Assembly (NCBI RefSeq): GCF_003254665.1
Contig: NZ_QHGY01000012.1
Coordinates: forward strand, 23,626 to 87,625
Direction: 5' to 3'
From: Billgrantia lactosivorans
Lineage (GTDB): Bacteria; Pseudomonadota; Gammaproteobacteria; Pseudomonadales; Halomonadaceae
Length of the DNA: 64,000 bases
The position numbers and the translations under genes are program-made. The first letter of the stretch is position 1; each line of letters begins with the position of its first letter. A model generated the notes under the pieces. The model saw only the letters and a list, made by a program, of their open reading frames with translations, had not been told where the DNA came from and did no database searches. Positions 38,255 to 46,062 of the stretch are shown here, one piece after another.

Positions 38255-38612
38255 GCCGAATGTCGCTGGCCCCGTCGGTAGCGCAGAGGTGCCGTTGCAT
38301 CGCCTGGCCCATGCCCGCGCCGGCGACAAGGGGGAGCGCCTCAACCTGGCGCTGTTCGCCTTTGAGCCGCACCACTACGCGACGCTGGTGGAGGAGGTCA
38401 CCGAGGCGCGGGTGCTGGCGCTGTTCGCCCACCGCGGCGCCAGCCGCGTGCGCCGCTACCTGATGCCGGGGCTGGCCGGCATGAACCTGGTGATCGACGA
38501 CGTGTTGCAGGGCGGCGTCAATGGCGCGCTGAACCTGGACGGCCACGGCAAGACGCTCTCCTTCCTGCTGCTGGGCATGACGATCCGACTGCCCGTCGCG
38601 TCGGTGGAGTGA
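38241..38612 (+). CDS. Stand-alone AtuA C-terminal domain protein
   Basis: 123-residue protein matching the about 100-residue C-terminal domain of AtuA family proteins (LHRLAHARAGDKGERLNLALFAF at about 20-42, GASRVRRYLMPGLAGMNLVIDDVL). In many bacteria it is fused to the DUF1446 domain; here it is separate and overlaps the preceding gene by 14 bases, with GAGGAGG upstream of the ATG. The two proteins very likely form one complex. The conserved GDKG motif suggests ligand or nucleotide contact, which I infer only from conservation. Confidence 0.85.
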   Translation: MPYPEPNVAGPVGSAEVPLHRLAHARAGDKGERLNLALFAFEPHHYATLVEEVTEARVLALFAHRGASRVRRYLMPGLAGMNLVIDDVLQGGVNGALNLDGHGKTLSFLLLGMTIRLPVASVE

Positions 38613-38636
38613 GCCCTGACAGGGGGCGGGCAGCGT

Positions 38637-39743
38637 CTAGTCGGGGTCGTCGGCCACGAAAGCCTGACGGTGGAAGTCGGCCGCCGCCTCGACCTCGGCG
38701 AGACCGATGCTGTCCGGCTCGGGGATGGTGCCACCTGCCAGCACGTTCAGTACCGTCCTGACGCCGCGCGACAGCGAGACGAGGTGGTAGCCGCCCTCCA
38801 GCACGAAGACCAGGCGCCCCTCACAGTGGCGACGCGCCAGGCCCTGCAGGATGCCGGTCATGGCGGCGAATCCCTCGAAGGAGACGTTGAGTGCCAGGTC
38901 GAAAGGGTGTGGATCGAACCCTGCCGAGACCAGGATCAGGTCGGGCTGGAACCAGTCGGCGGCGGGCACGAGTATCTCCTGGAAGGCCTTGAGGTAGGCG
39001 CGATCCCCGGCGCCTGCCGGCAGGGGGACGTTGACCGTCGTTCCCTCGCCCAGCCCCGCGCCGATATCTTCCAACTGACCGGACCCGGGGTAGAAGGGCG
39101 ATGCGCGATGAATGTCGAAGAACAGCACGTCGGGATCGGCGAAGAAGATGTCCTGGGTGCCGTTGCCGTGATGGGCGTCCCAATCCACGATCATCACGCG
39201 CTGGCAGCCGAACGCGGCCTGCGCATGCGCCGCGGCGACCGCCGCGTTGTTGAAGAGACAGAAGCCGCGGGCCCGCACCGGCTCGGCATGATGGCCGGGC
39301 GGGCGCACCAGTGCGAAGGCGGACTCGGTGTGGCCCTGGAGCACGGCCTCGACCGCCGCGATAGCGGTACCGGCGGCCACCTCGGCGGCATCGACGCTGC
39401 CGGGGGAAACCGCGGTGGTGTCGACGTCGAGCCAGGCATTCTTGCCACGCAGTTCGAAGATGTGCTCCAGGTAGGCGCTGGTGTGGACGCGTGCCAGCTG
39501 TTCCCGTGTTGCCGCCCGACCCTTCTCGAAGCGCAGGCCGGGCACCGGCTCCATCTCCAGCAGGTGGCGGATGGCGGTGAGCCGCCCGGCGTGTTCCGGA
39601 TATTTCCAGGGGACGTTGAGCGACGAGAGCAGCCGCCGAATGCGCCGGTCCATGCGGCCGGGCAGGAAAGGAGCATCGCTGTCGGGTTGGTGGATGAGGA
39701 CGCGCTCGTCGTAGAAAGCGGTCACGCTGTTGGGTTCGGCCAC
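38637..39743 (-). CDS. Histone deacetylase / acetylpolyamine amidohydrolase family protein
   Basis: 368-residue zinc-dependent deacetylase of the arginase-deacetylase fold. Catalytic elements are intact: RPPGHHAEP near 148-156 (tandem histidines), DWDAHHGNGTQ near 187-197 (zinc Asp and His), a second zinc aspartate in SAGFDPHPFD near 276-285 and LEGGYHLVSL near 322-331. Bacterial members deacetylate polyamines or other small amides. The start is a GTG (GTGGCCGAACCC). The gene is convergent with the AtuA-like operon and has no obvious operon partner. Confidence 0.9.
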   Translation of the reverse strand: MAEPNSVTAFYDERVLIHQPDSDAPFLPGRMDRRIRRLLSSLNVPWKYPEHAGRLTAIRHLLEMEPVPGLRFEKGRAATREQLARVHTSAYLEHIFELRGKNAWLDVDTTAVSPGSVDAAEVAAGTAIAAVEAVLQGHTESAFALVRPPGHHAEPVRARGFCLFNNAAVAAAHAQAAFGCQRVMIVDWDAHHGNGTQDIFFADPDVLFFDIHRASPFYPGSGQLEDIGAGLGEGTTVNVPLPAGAGDRAYLKAFQEILVPAADWFQPDLILVSAGFDPHPFDLALNVSFEGFAAMTGILQGLARRHCEGRLVFVLEGGYHLVSLSRGVRTVLNVLAGGTIPEPDSIGLAEVEAAADFHRQAFVADDPD

Positions 39744-39833
39744 CGGCTGCTCCAGTAGTACGTTGGCAGAGAAGCGTCTGTAACAGCATAGCCGCTCCCG
39801 CGCGATCGCGGCCCTGCCTCGCAGGCAGAAGCG

Positions 39834-39861
39834 CCAGCGCCGCCCGGGTGGGCGGCGCTGG
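39834..39861 (-). terminator. Hairpin after narK
   Basis: CCAGCGCCGCCC and GGGCGGCGCTGG form a perfect 12-base stem with a 4-base loop, about 80 bases past the end of the nitrate transporter gene on the minus strand and upstream of the deacetylase gene. It lacks a good T run. Confidence 0.5.
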
Positions 39862-39938
39862 AGGTGGCGATGGTGCGGTCGGTCGAGCGGACGAAGGAAC
39901 TGCCGCGAAGCCGGACGGCGGCCGGTCCACCCAGGTCG

Positions 39939-41291
39939 TCAGCGCAGGCTCAGCGCCCCGGCGCCGGCATCTTCGCCCACCGCGTCGCTGTAGGCCTTGG
40001 CCTCCTCGGCCTCGACCTCGGGCGAGAAGCGCACCACCAGGGCGCACAGCGAGGCGATGATCACGGCGATGCCGAGATAGAACAGCCCCTGCTGGTAGGA
40101 GAGCGACTCGGAGCGGAACAGGAAGCCGGCCGCCACCGCACCGGCGTTGCCGCCGGCGCCGACGATCCCGGCCACCGCCCCCAGCGCCTTCTTGTTGACG
40201 AAGGGCACCACGCCGAAGGTGGCGCCTTCGGCCATCTGCACGAACAGGCTGAACACCAGCATGATGCCGATGGCCAGCGTCAGCACGTGCATCTGCGAGA
40301 AGAACAGCAGCGCGACGCCTTCGCAGAGCATGGCGATGAACAGCCAGCGCACGCGCCCCTTGAGCCCGCCATTGCGAGCGAAGAGATCGGAGAACACACC
40401 CCCCAGGGTGCGGGCGAAGATGTTCATCAGCCCGAACAGGCCGGCGATCATGCCCGCGGTGGCCAGCGTCAGGTCGAAGTTGTCGAAGAAGTAGATGGCG
40501 GCGATGTTGTTGATCGTCAGTTCGACGCCGAAGCAGGCGGCATAGACCACGAACAGCGCCCACACGCGGATATCCTTGGCCGCGGTCTTGAAGCTCGCGC
40601 CCATGCCGTGCTCGCCATTGGCCTCGGGGAGCTCGCCGCGGGCGCGCAGGTCACTGAAATTGCCGTCGGGGGCGTCCTGGGTGAACAGGTAGTAGCCGAT
40701 GCCGGCGAAGAACAGCACCACGCCGGGCACGATCATCGCCAGGCGCCAGCCGAGCGCCTCGTTGACGCCGAGCATCAGGATGCCGGAGAAGATCAGCGGC
40801 ATCAGGATCTGCGTGGTGCCGCCGCCCAGGTTGCCCCAGCCGGCCGAAGTGGCATTCGCGGTGCCGACCACGTTGGGCGCGAACATCACCGAGGTGTGGT
40901 ACTGGGTGATCACGAAGGAGGCGCCGATGGCACCGATGGCCAGGCGCGCCAGGAAGAAGGTCTCGAAGCTCGAGGCCAGGCCGATGCCCATCACCGGCAG
41001 CGAGCCGAGGCAGAGCAGCCAGGTATAGGCCTTGCGCGGCCCGATGCGGTCGCACAGCACGCCCATCACCAGGCGCACCACAATGGTGATCGCCACCGAG
41101 GCGATGATGGTGTTGCCGATCTGGGTCTTGGTCAGCCCCAGATCGTCACGCACCACCGCCATCAGCGGGGCGATGCCGAACCAGCCGAAGAAGCAGAGAT
41201 GGAAGGCGAACCAGGAGAAGTGGAAGGCGCGCATCTGGGGCGTGCGCAGGCTCAGGAGGCGAATGCGGTTCGCCTTGTTGCGAATTTCCAT
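39939..41291 (-). CDS. narK: Nitrate/nitrite transporter, NarK/NrtP (NNP) family MFS
   Basis: 450-residue major facilitator of the nitrate/nitrite porter family. The two nitrate signature motifs are clear: AGWGNLGGGTTQ at about 149-160 and GAGGNAGAVAAG at about 385-396. The nitrate-binding arginines lie in VVRLVMGVLCDRIGPRK near 71-87 and in helix 8 (NIFARTLGG near 307-315). It brings nitrate into the cell, or exchanges nitrate and nitrite. It lies about 11 kb from the nas cluster and has a FNR-like palindrome upstream, so it may be regulated by oxygen or nitric oxide instead of only by NasT. Confidence 0.92.
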   Translation of the reverse strand: MEIRNKANRIRLLSLRTPQMRAFHFSWFAFHLCFFGWFGIAPLMAVVRDDLGLTKTQIGNTIIASVAITIVVRLVMGVLCDRIGPRKAYTWLLCLGSLPVMGIGLASSFETFFLARLAIGAIGASFVITQYHTSVMFAPNVVGTANATSAGWGNLGGGTTQILMPLIFSGILMLGVNEALGWRLAMIVPGVVLFFAGIGYYLFTQDAPDGNFSDLRARGELPEANGEHGMGASFKTAAKDIRVWALFVVYAACFGVELTINNIAAIYFFDNFDLTLATAGMIAGLFGLMNIFARTLGGVFSDLFARNGGLKGRVRWLFIAMLCEGVALLFFSQMHVLTLAIGIMLVFSLFVQMAEGATFGVVPFVNKKALGAVAGIVGAGGNAGAVAAGFLFRSESLSYQQGLFYLGIAVIIASLCALVVRFSPEVEAEEAKAYSDAVGEDAGAGALSLR

Positions 41292-41403
41292 GGGCTGTGA
41301 CCTCGTACGGATTGTCGATACGTGTTGTTCGCCCTTCTCCGTTGAAGGTCAGGTCCGACGCACTCGTGCTTCCCTAGGGAGCCTGGTCCACGCCTACCCA
41401 GCA

Positions 41404-41417
41404 TTGACTTATGTCAA
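41404..41417. promoter_or_regulatory. FNR/Anr/Dnr-like palindrome upstream of narK
   Basis: TTGACTTATGTCAA is a perfect 14-base palindrome around a TTAT centre. It differs from the FNR consensus TTGAT-N4-ATCAA by one base in each half. It lies about 115 bases upstream of the narK ATG, a fitting distance for a class II site with a short leader. Confidence 0.5.
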
Positions 41418-41588
41418 GCAACCTGTTTGCCACATCAGTGGCTTATTCTTTTAAAACATTGGGTTGTGGTTTGATAGGGACAGAGGCGAGTGGCGGGGAG
41501 CGCGTGTCGACGTGATAAGAATGGTGCAGTGCCGCAGAACGATGCCCCCTGCTGGTGCCAATAGGGGGCTATCTCCGTTCACGCTGAT

Positions 41589-42314
41589 TCAGTACATGGC
41601 CAGCTGCGTGGGGGATCGGTCGCAGCTGAGGAAGGCCGAGTTTTCCAGCCACTCGGGGTCGGGGTAGTAGGCGAACAGGTAGTGGTCCTCCTTGATGCTG
41701 TCGATCAGCGGGTAGGTCACTTCCTGGCGCACCGCCGGGCAGCCGTGGCTGCGCCCCAGGCGGCCGGTCTTCTGGATGAAGGACTCGCTGACGTAGTCGG
41801 CGCCGTGGATCACGATGGCGCGCTCGTAGGCGAGGTCGTTGACGCCATCCTCCAGCCCTTCCAAGCGCAGCGAATAGCCGTTGCGGCCGTAGTAGCTGTT
41901 CAGGGTGCGGAACAGCCCCAGGCTCGACTGGTGGCTCTCGGGCGTGTTGGAGAACAGCGTCGCCTCGGCGTCGCCCGAGCCACGGCCATGGGACACCATC
42001 TCCTCGAACAGCAGCCGCTCCTGCGCCAGGTCGAAGACCCACAGGCGCGGCTCGGTGGAAGGACGCGAGAAGTCGATCACCGCCAGCCTTTCGGCATCGG
42101 GCTCGGCGCAGGCCAGGGCACTGGCGGCTAGCTCCAGCACTCGGGCGTCGGCGTCCGGGGCGAGGCGAGTCAGGGTCTGGCCCAGTGTCGCGGAAGCGGG
42201 CAGCGAGAGCCCGGCCTGGGCCAGGAATTCCCCGGCATGGGCCGGGGAGAGGGCGCCCAGCAGGGAGGCGGCCAGGGTCGGGAGCGAGAGTCGCAGCGTC
42301 GGTAGAAAGCGCAT
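41589..42314 (-). CDS. Murein L,D-transpeptidase catalytic domain protein (YkuD_2 type)
   Basis: 241-residue secreted protein with a signal peptide of about 27 residues (ending AHA). Its catalytic domain has IHGADYV at about 168-174 and the active-site SHGCPAVR at about 188-195, the cysteine L,D-transpeptidase signature of the YkuD_2 branch. Such enzymes link or cleave peptidoglycan stem peptides in the periplasm. It is divergent from a second, larger L,D-transpeptidase gene, with 168 bases between their starts. Confidence 0.9.
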   Translation of the reverse strand: MRFLPTLRLSLPTLAASLLGALSPAHAGEFLAQAGLSLPASATLGQTLTRLAPDADARVLELAASALACAEPDAERLAVIDFSRPSTEPRLWVFDLAQERLLFEEMVSHGRGSGDAEATLFSNTPESHQSSLGLFRTLNSYYGRNGYSLRLEGLEDGVNDLAYERAIVIHGADYVSESFIQKTGRLGRSHGCPAVRQEVTYPLIDSIKEDHYLFAYYPDPEWLENSAFLSCDRSPTQLAMY

Positions 42315-42482
42315 CGGCGTGCCTGTGGCGTTGGCATCGCGAGCGCCGGGTGCCGCTCGCGGTAACGAAAAAGGTTGAATAAGGTGAACGGACCCGGCTG
42401 GCTGGCAGCCCAGTACCAGGCCCTATTATGAAGGCAGAGGCGAGGATGACCAGACCGGCCATCAACGGAGCAGGAGCCAGAG

Positions 42483-44108
42483 ATGCGGGTAATTACATGG
42501 ATGGGCATGGTGATGCTGCTGCTTGGCCTCGTGCCGCTGGCCTCGGCAGAGCAGGAGGCCGGGCGGCACGCCGATGCCGGCGGCATCGCGGGCGAACTGA
42601 CCCGCCTGGTCGGTGCGGAGGAGCAGCGGATACGGGACTTCTACGCCCTGCGTGATCATCGCCCGGCATGGCAGGATGCCGACACCGTGGCGGCGTTCGC
42701 CTCGGCGCTGCACACCCTGGAAAGCGATGGGCTGCGTCCGCAGGACTATCGCCCGGACGAGGTGAGGGCCGGGCATCGCGCTGCCTATCAGGACGAGGGC
42801 GATCCCGAGACGCAGGCCAGATACGACCTGTTTGCCAGCCGGATGCTGCTGTTGGCACTGGATCATCTGCAGCGCGGCAAGGTCGATCCCGAAGCGCTCG
42901 ATACCGGCTGGGAGGTGCCGGTGGCGCCCCCCGATTACTCCCTCGAGGCAGTGTCCGATGGCGTGGATCAGCAGAGGTTCGAGGCACTGATCGGTGAAGT
43001 GCGGCCGGATTTCGTCCCCTACCAGCGGCTGCGCTCGGGGCTGGCGCGCTATCGCAACATCGAGAAGCTGGGGGGCTGGCCGCGCCTGCCGGAACGCGAC
43101 AAGGCCTTGCGTCCAGGAGGCGTCGATGCCGATGTCCCACGGCTGCGCGAGCGCCTGGCGGTCATCGGCGAGCTCGAGCTGCTGGTCGCCGACAACGACC
43201 TCTTCCCAGTGGGAGAGTTCGAGGCGCCCGACCCGCATCGCTACGATGCCAGCCTCGAGGACGCGGTCAAGCGCTTCCAGCGTCGGCACCTGCTGGAACC
43301 GGATGGGATCGTCGGGCGCCAGACCCTGGCGGCCCTCAACGTGCCGGTGGAGCGTCGCATCGACCAGATCCGACTCAACATGGAGCGTGCCCGCTGGCTG
43401 CTGCACGGGCTGCCGGAGGCGTTCGTGCTGGTCGACATCGCCGGCTATCGGCTCAGCTACTATCGCCCGGACGGCCAGGTCTGGCGTTCGCGCATCGTGG
43501 TGGGTCGGCCCTATCGTCGCACCCCCTCGCTGCGCTCGGAGATCACCCACATGACGGTGAACCCCACCTGGACGATACCGCCCACCATCCGTCGCGAGGA
43601 TGTGTTGCCCCGGGTGCGGGAGGATCTTGGCTATCTATGGCGCGAAAGGATCCAGGTATTGAGCCCGTCGGGCACGCCCCTCGACCCCTGGGAGATCGAC
43701 TGGGACAACCCTGGCAACGTCGTTCTGCGCCAGGCGCCGGGGCCGCAGAATGCCCTCGGCCAGCTCGTCATTCGCTTTCCCAACGACCATATGGTCTATC
43801 TTCACGACACCCCGTCCCAGGACCTCTTCTCACGCGAGCAGCGCGCCTTCAGCTCCGGCTGCATCCGCGTCGAGAACATTCGCGAGCTGGCCCAGCTGCT
43901 GATGGACGACACCCGCAGCGAGCACGACATCGAGGCGCGCATCGCCAGCGGCGAGACGCGCAACGTCTCGCTGGCCAACCGCATGCCGGTCATCATCCAC
44001 TACTGGACGGTGAATCCTGGTGACGACGGCGAACTCTCGTTCCGCCCCGACATCTACGAGCGCGACGATGCGCTGCTGCGCGCGCTGGATCGCCCGCTGA
44101 CCCTTTGA
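42483..44108 (+). CDS. L,D-transpeptidase, YcbB/LdtD-like
   Basis: 541-residue periplasmic L,D-transpeptidase. A signal peptide occupies about residues 1-22. A scaffold and peptidoglycan-binding region follows (PVGEFEAPDPHRYD...AVKRFQRRHLLEPDGIVGRQTLAALN at about 240-300). The catalytic YkuD domain follows, with MTVNPTWTIPPTI, YLHDTPSQDLF and the catalytic cysteine in SSGCIRVEN near 458-466. It makes 3-3 crosslinks. GGAG before the ATG supports the start. It is divergent from a small L,D-transpeptidase gene and convergent, three bases apart, with an ABC transporter gene. Confidence 0.93.
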   Translation: MRVITWMGMVMLLLGLVPLASAEQEAGRHADAGGIAGELTRLVGAEEQRIRDFYALRDHRPAWQDADTVAAFASALHTLESDGLRPQDYRPDEVRAGHRAAYQDEGDPETQARYDLFASRMLLLALDHLQRGKVDPEALDTGWEVPVAPPDYSLEAVSDGVDQQRFEALIGEVRPDFVPYQRLRSGLARYRNIEKLGGWPRLPERDKALRPGGVDADVPRLRERLAVIGELELLVADNDLFPVGEFEAPDPHRYDASLEDAVKRFQRRHLLEPDGIVGRQTLAALNVPVERRIDQIRLNMERARWLLHGLPEAFVLVDIAGYRLSYYRPDGQVWRSRIVVGRPYRRTPSLRSEITHMTVNPTWTIPPTIRREDVLPRVREDLGYLWRERIQVLSPSGTPLDPWEIDWDNPGNVVLRQAPGPQNALGQLVIRFPNDHMVYLHDTPSQDLFSREQRAFSSGCIRVENIRELAQLLMDDTRSEHDIEARIASGETRNVSLANRMPVIIHYWTVNPGDDGELSFRPDIYERDDALLRALDRPLTL

Positions 44109-44111
44109 GAC

Positions 44112-45971
44112 TCACCGATACCCCTCGGCCTGCAGCCGGAACAGCCGCGCATAGCGGCCGTTCTGGGCCATCAGGCTGTCGTGGTCGCCGCGCTCGATGA
44201 CCTCGCCGCCGTCGATCACGAGGATCTGGTCGGCGGCGCGTACGGTGGAGAAGCGGTGCGAGATGAGGAGGGTCATCTTGTCGCGGCGGTGTTCGCGGAA
44301 GTCGGCGTAGACGGCGGCCTCGGCGGCGGCGTCCATGGCCGCGGTGGGTTCGTCCAGCACCAGGATGTCGGCACTCTCGCGCATGTAGGCGCGGGCGAGG
44401 GCGATCTTCTGCCACTGGCCGCCGGAGAGCTCCTGGCCGCCCTTGAACCAGCGGCCGAGCTGGGTGTGGTAGCCGCCGGGCATGGTGCGGATGAACCCGT
44501 CGGCCAGGCCGCGCTCGGCCGCCTCCTGCCAGCGCGCCTCGTCGGCGAAGGCCTCGACATCGCCGGCGCCCAGGTTCTCGCCCACCTTGAGCTGGTAGCG
44601 CACGAAGTCCTGGAAGATCACGCCGATGCGCCGGCGCAGGGTGGCCAGGTCCCATTCGCGCAGGTCGCTGCCGTCGAGCAGGATGCGCCCCTCGCTGGGC
44701 TCGTAGAGGCGGGTGAGCAGCTTGATCAGGGTGGTCTTGCCGGAGCCGTTGGCCCCGACCAGTGCCAGGCTCTGACCTGGCGCCAGGTGCAGCGAGATGT
44801 CGCGCAGCGCGGGTGCGTCGGCGCCTGGGTAGGTGAAGCCGACCCGTTCGAAGCGGATGCCGTCGCCCGGCCTGGCGCCTTGGGACAAGGTGCCGCCCTC
44901 CGGGGCCACCGGCTGCTCCAGGTACTCGTAGAGGTTGGAGAGGTAGAGGTTGTCCTCGTACATGCCGCTGATCGAGGTGAGGCTGGCGGAGAGCGCCGCC
45001 TGGCCCTGCTTGAAGACCATCAGGTACATGGTCATCTCGCCCAGGGTCAGGGTGCCCGAGATGGTCTCCACCACCACCCAGGCATAGGCGGCATAGAAGG
45101 CCAGCGTGCCGAGCAGGCCGAGCAGGAAGCCCCACGTCTCGCGGCGCAGCGTCAGGCGCCGGTCCTCGCCGAAGAGGGTGTCGAAGATCTGCCGGTAGCG
45201 CTCGAGCAGCAGTCGCTCCAGCCCGAACAGCTTGACCTCCTTGATGCTGTCCTCGCGGGCCAGCACGGTTTCGAGGTACATCTGCATGCGAGTCTGTGGC
45301 GAGCGCCAGCGGAACAGGCGAAAGGCGTCGCCTGAGAACTTGGCCTCGGAGACGAACACCGGCAGCGCGCCGACCACCAGTATCAGGATCGCCCAGGGCG
45401 AGAACTGCACCAGCAGCACGCCGAAGCTGGCCAGCGAGATGCCGTTCTGCAGCAGCGAGAAGGTCTTGTTGACCAATCCCAGCGGCCGCGTGGAGGCCTC
45501 ACGCCGGGCCCGGGTGAGCTTGTCGTAGAACTCCGAATCCTCGAACTGGGCGAGCGACAGGGTGCCCGCCTTCTCCAGGATCATGACGTTGACCTTCTGG
45601 CCGAGCAGCGCGCGAAGCAGCGACTGCTGCGCCGCGAGCCCCCGCTGGGCCAGGGCGATGGCGGCGATCACCCCGGCCTCCGCCAGCACGTAGCGCATCA
45701 CCGGCCAGGTGGTGTCGAAGGTCAGGGTGGCGCCGGTGTCGCGGTGATGGGCCATGGCCTCGACCACGGCGTCGACGATCAGCTGGCCGATCCAGGCGGC
45801 CACCGCCGGCAGTACCCCGGCGACCAGGGTACAGACCGCGAGCCCCAGGGTGAGGGCGCGAGAGGTCTGCCACACCAGCGTCAGGGCGCGGCGGCTGTAG
45901 CGGAACACGCCGAAGAAGGCGGCCAGGCGGCTGCCGTTGGGCGGCGGTGGGGCAGGCGAGGTGCGGTGCAT
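44112..45971 (-). CDS. ABC exporter, fused membrane and ATPase domains
   Basis: About 619-residue half-transporter. The membrane domain (about 1-330) has six predicted helices. The nucleotide-binding domain (about 370-610) has Walker A ALVGANGSGKTTLIK, signature GGQELSGGQWQKIALARA, Walker B ADILVLDEPT and the H-loop ISHRFST. It likely works as a homodimer exporting a lipid, peptide or drug; the substrate is unknown. I prefer the ATG at 45971 (MHRTSPAP) over a TTG at 45986; neither has a strong ribosome binding site. The gene ends three bases from the convergent L,D-transpeptidase gene. Confidence 0.9.
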   Translation of the reverse strand: MHRTSPAPPPPNGSRLAAFFGVFRYSRRALTLVWQTSRALTLGLAVCTLVAGVLPAVAAWIGQLIVDAVVEAMAHHRDTGATLTFDTTWPVMRYVLAEAGVIAAIALAQRGLAAQQSLLRALLGQKVNVMILEKAGTLSLAQFEDSEFYDKLTRARREASTRPLGLVNKTFSLLQNGISLASFGVLLVQFSPWAILILVVGALPVFVSEAKFSGDAFRLFRWRSPQTRMQMYLETVLAREDSIKEVKLFGLERLLLERYRQIFDTLFGEDRRLTLRRETWGFLLGLLGTLAFYAAYAWVVVETISGTLTLGEMTMYLMVFKQGQAALSASLTSISGMYEDNLYLSNLYEYLEQPVAPEGGTLSQGARPGDGIRFERVGFTYPGADAPALRDISLHLAPGQSLALVGANGSGKTTLIKLLTRLYEPSEGRILLDGSDLREWDLATLRRRIGVIFQDFVRYQLKVGENLGAGDVEAFADEARWQEAAERGLADGFIRTMPGGYHTQLGRWFKGGQELSGGQWQKIALARAYMRESADILVLDEPTAAMDAAAEAAVYADFREHRRDKMTLLISHRFSTVRAADQILVIDGGEVIERGDHDSLMAQNGRYARLFRLQAEGYR

Positions 45972-46002
45972 GGGCTGGCTGGGCAAGGGCTGCGTCCAAG
46001 AA

Positions 46003-46032
46003 GCGACGCCCTGCTCGAGGGCAGGGCGTCGC
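46003..46032 (-). terminator. Hairpin between the M23 peptidase gene and the ABC gene
   Basis: GCGACGCCCTGC and GCAGGGCGTCGC form a perfect 12-base stem with a 6-base loop, followed by TTCTT on the minus strand. It lies just past the stop codon of the peptidase gene and probably ends its transcript. Confidence 0.65.
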
Positions 46033-46062
46033 GTGTCGTGCTGGCGGCTGACCTCTGCTCGG

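Noticed and set aside
36533..38344. A 603-codon minus-strand frame opposite the AtuA-like genes
   Set aside because: It is an antisense shadow; the sense frames carry recognised DUF1446 and AtuA C-terminal motifs.
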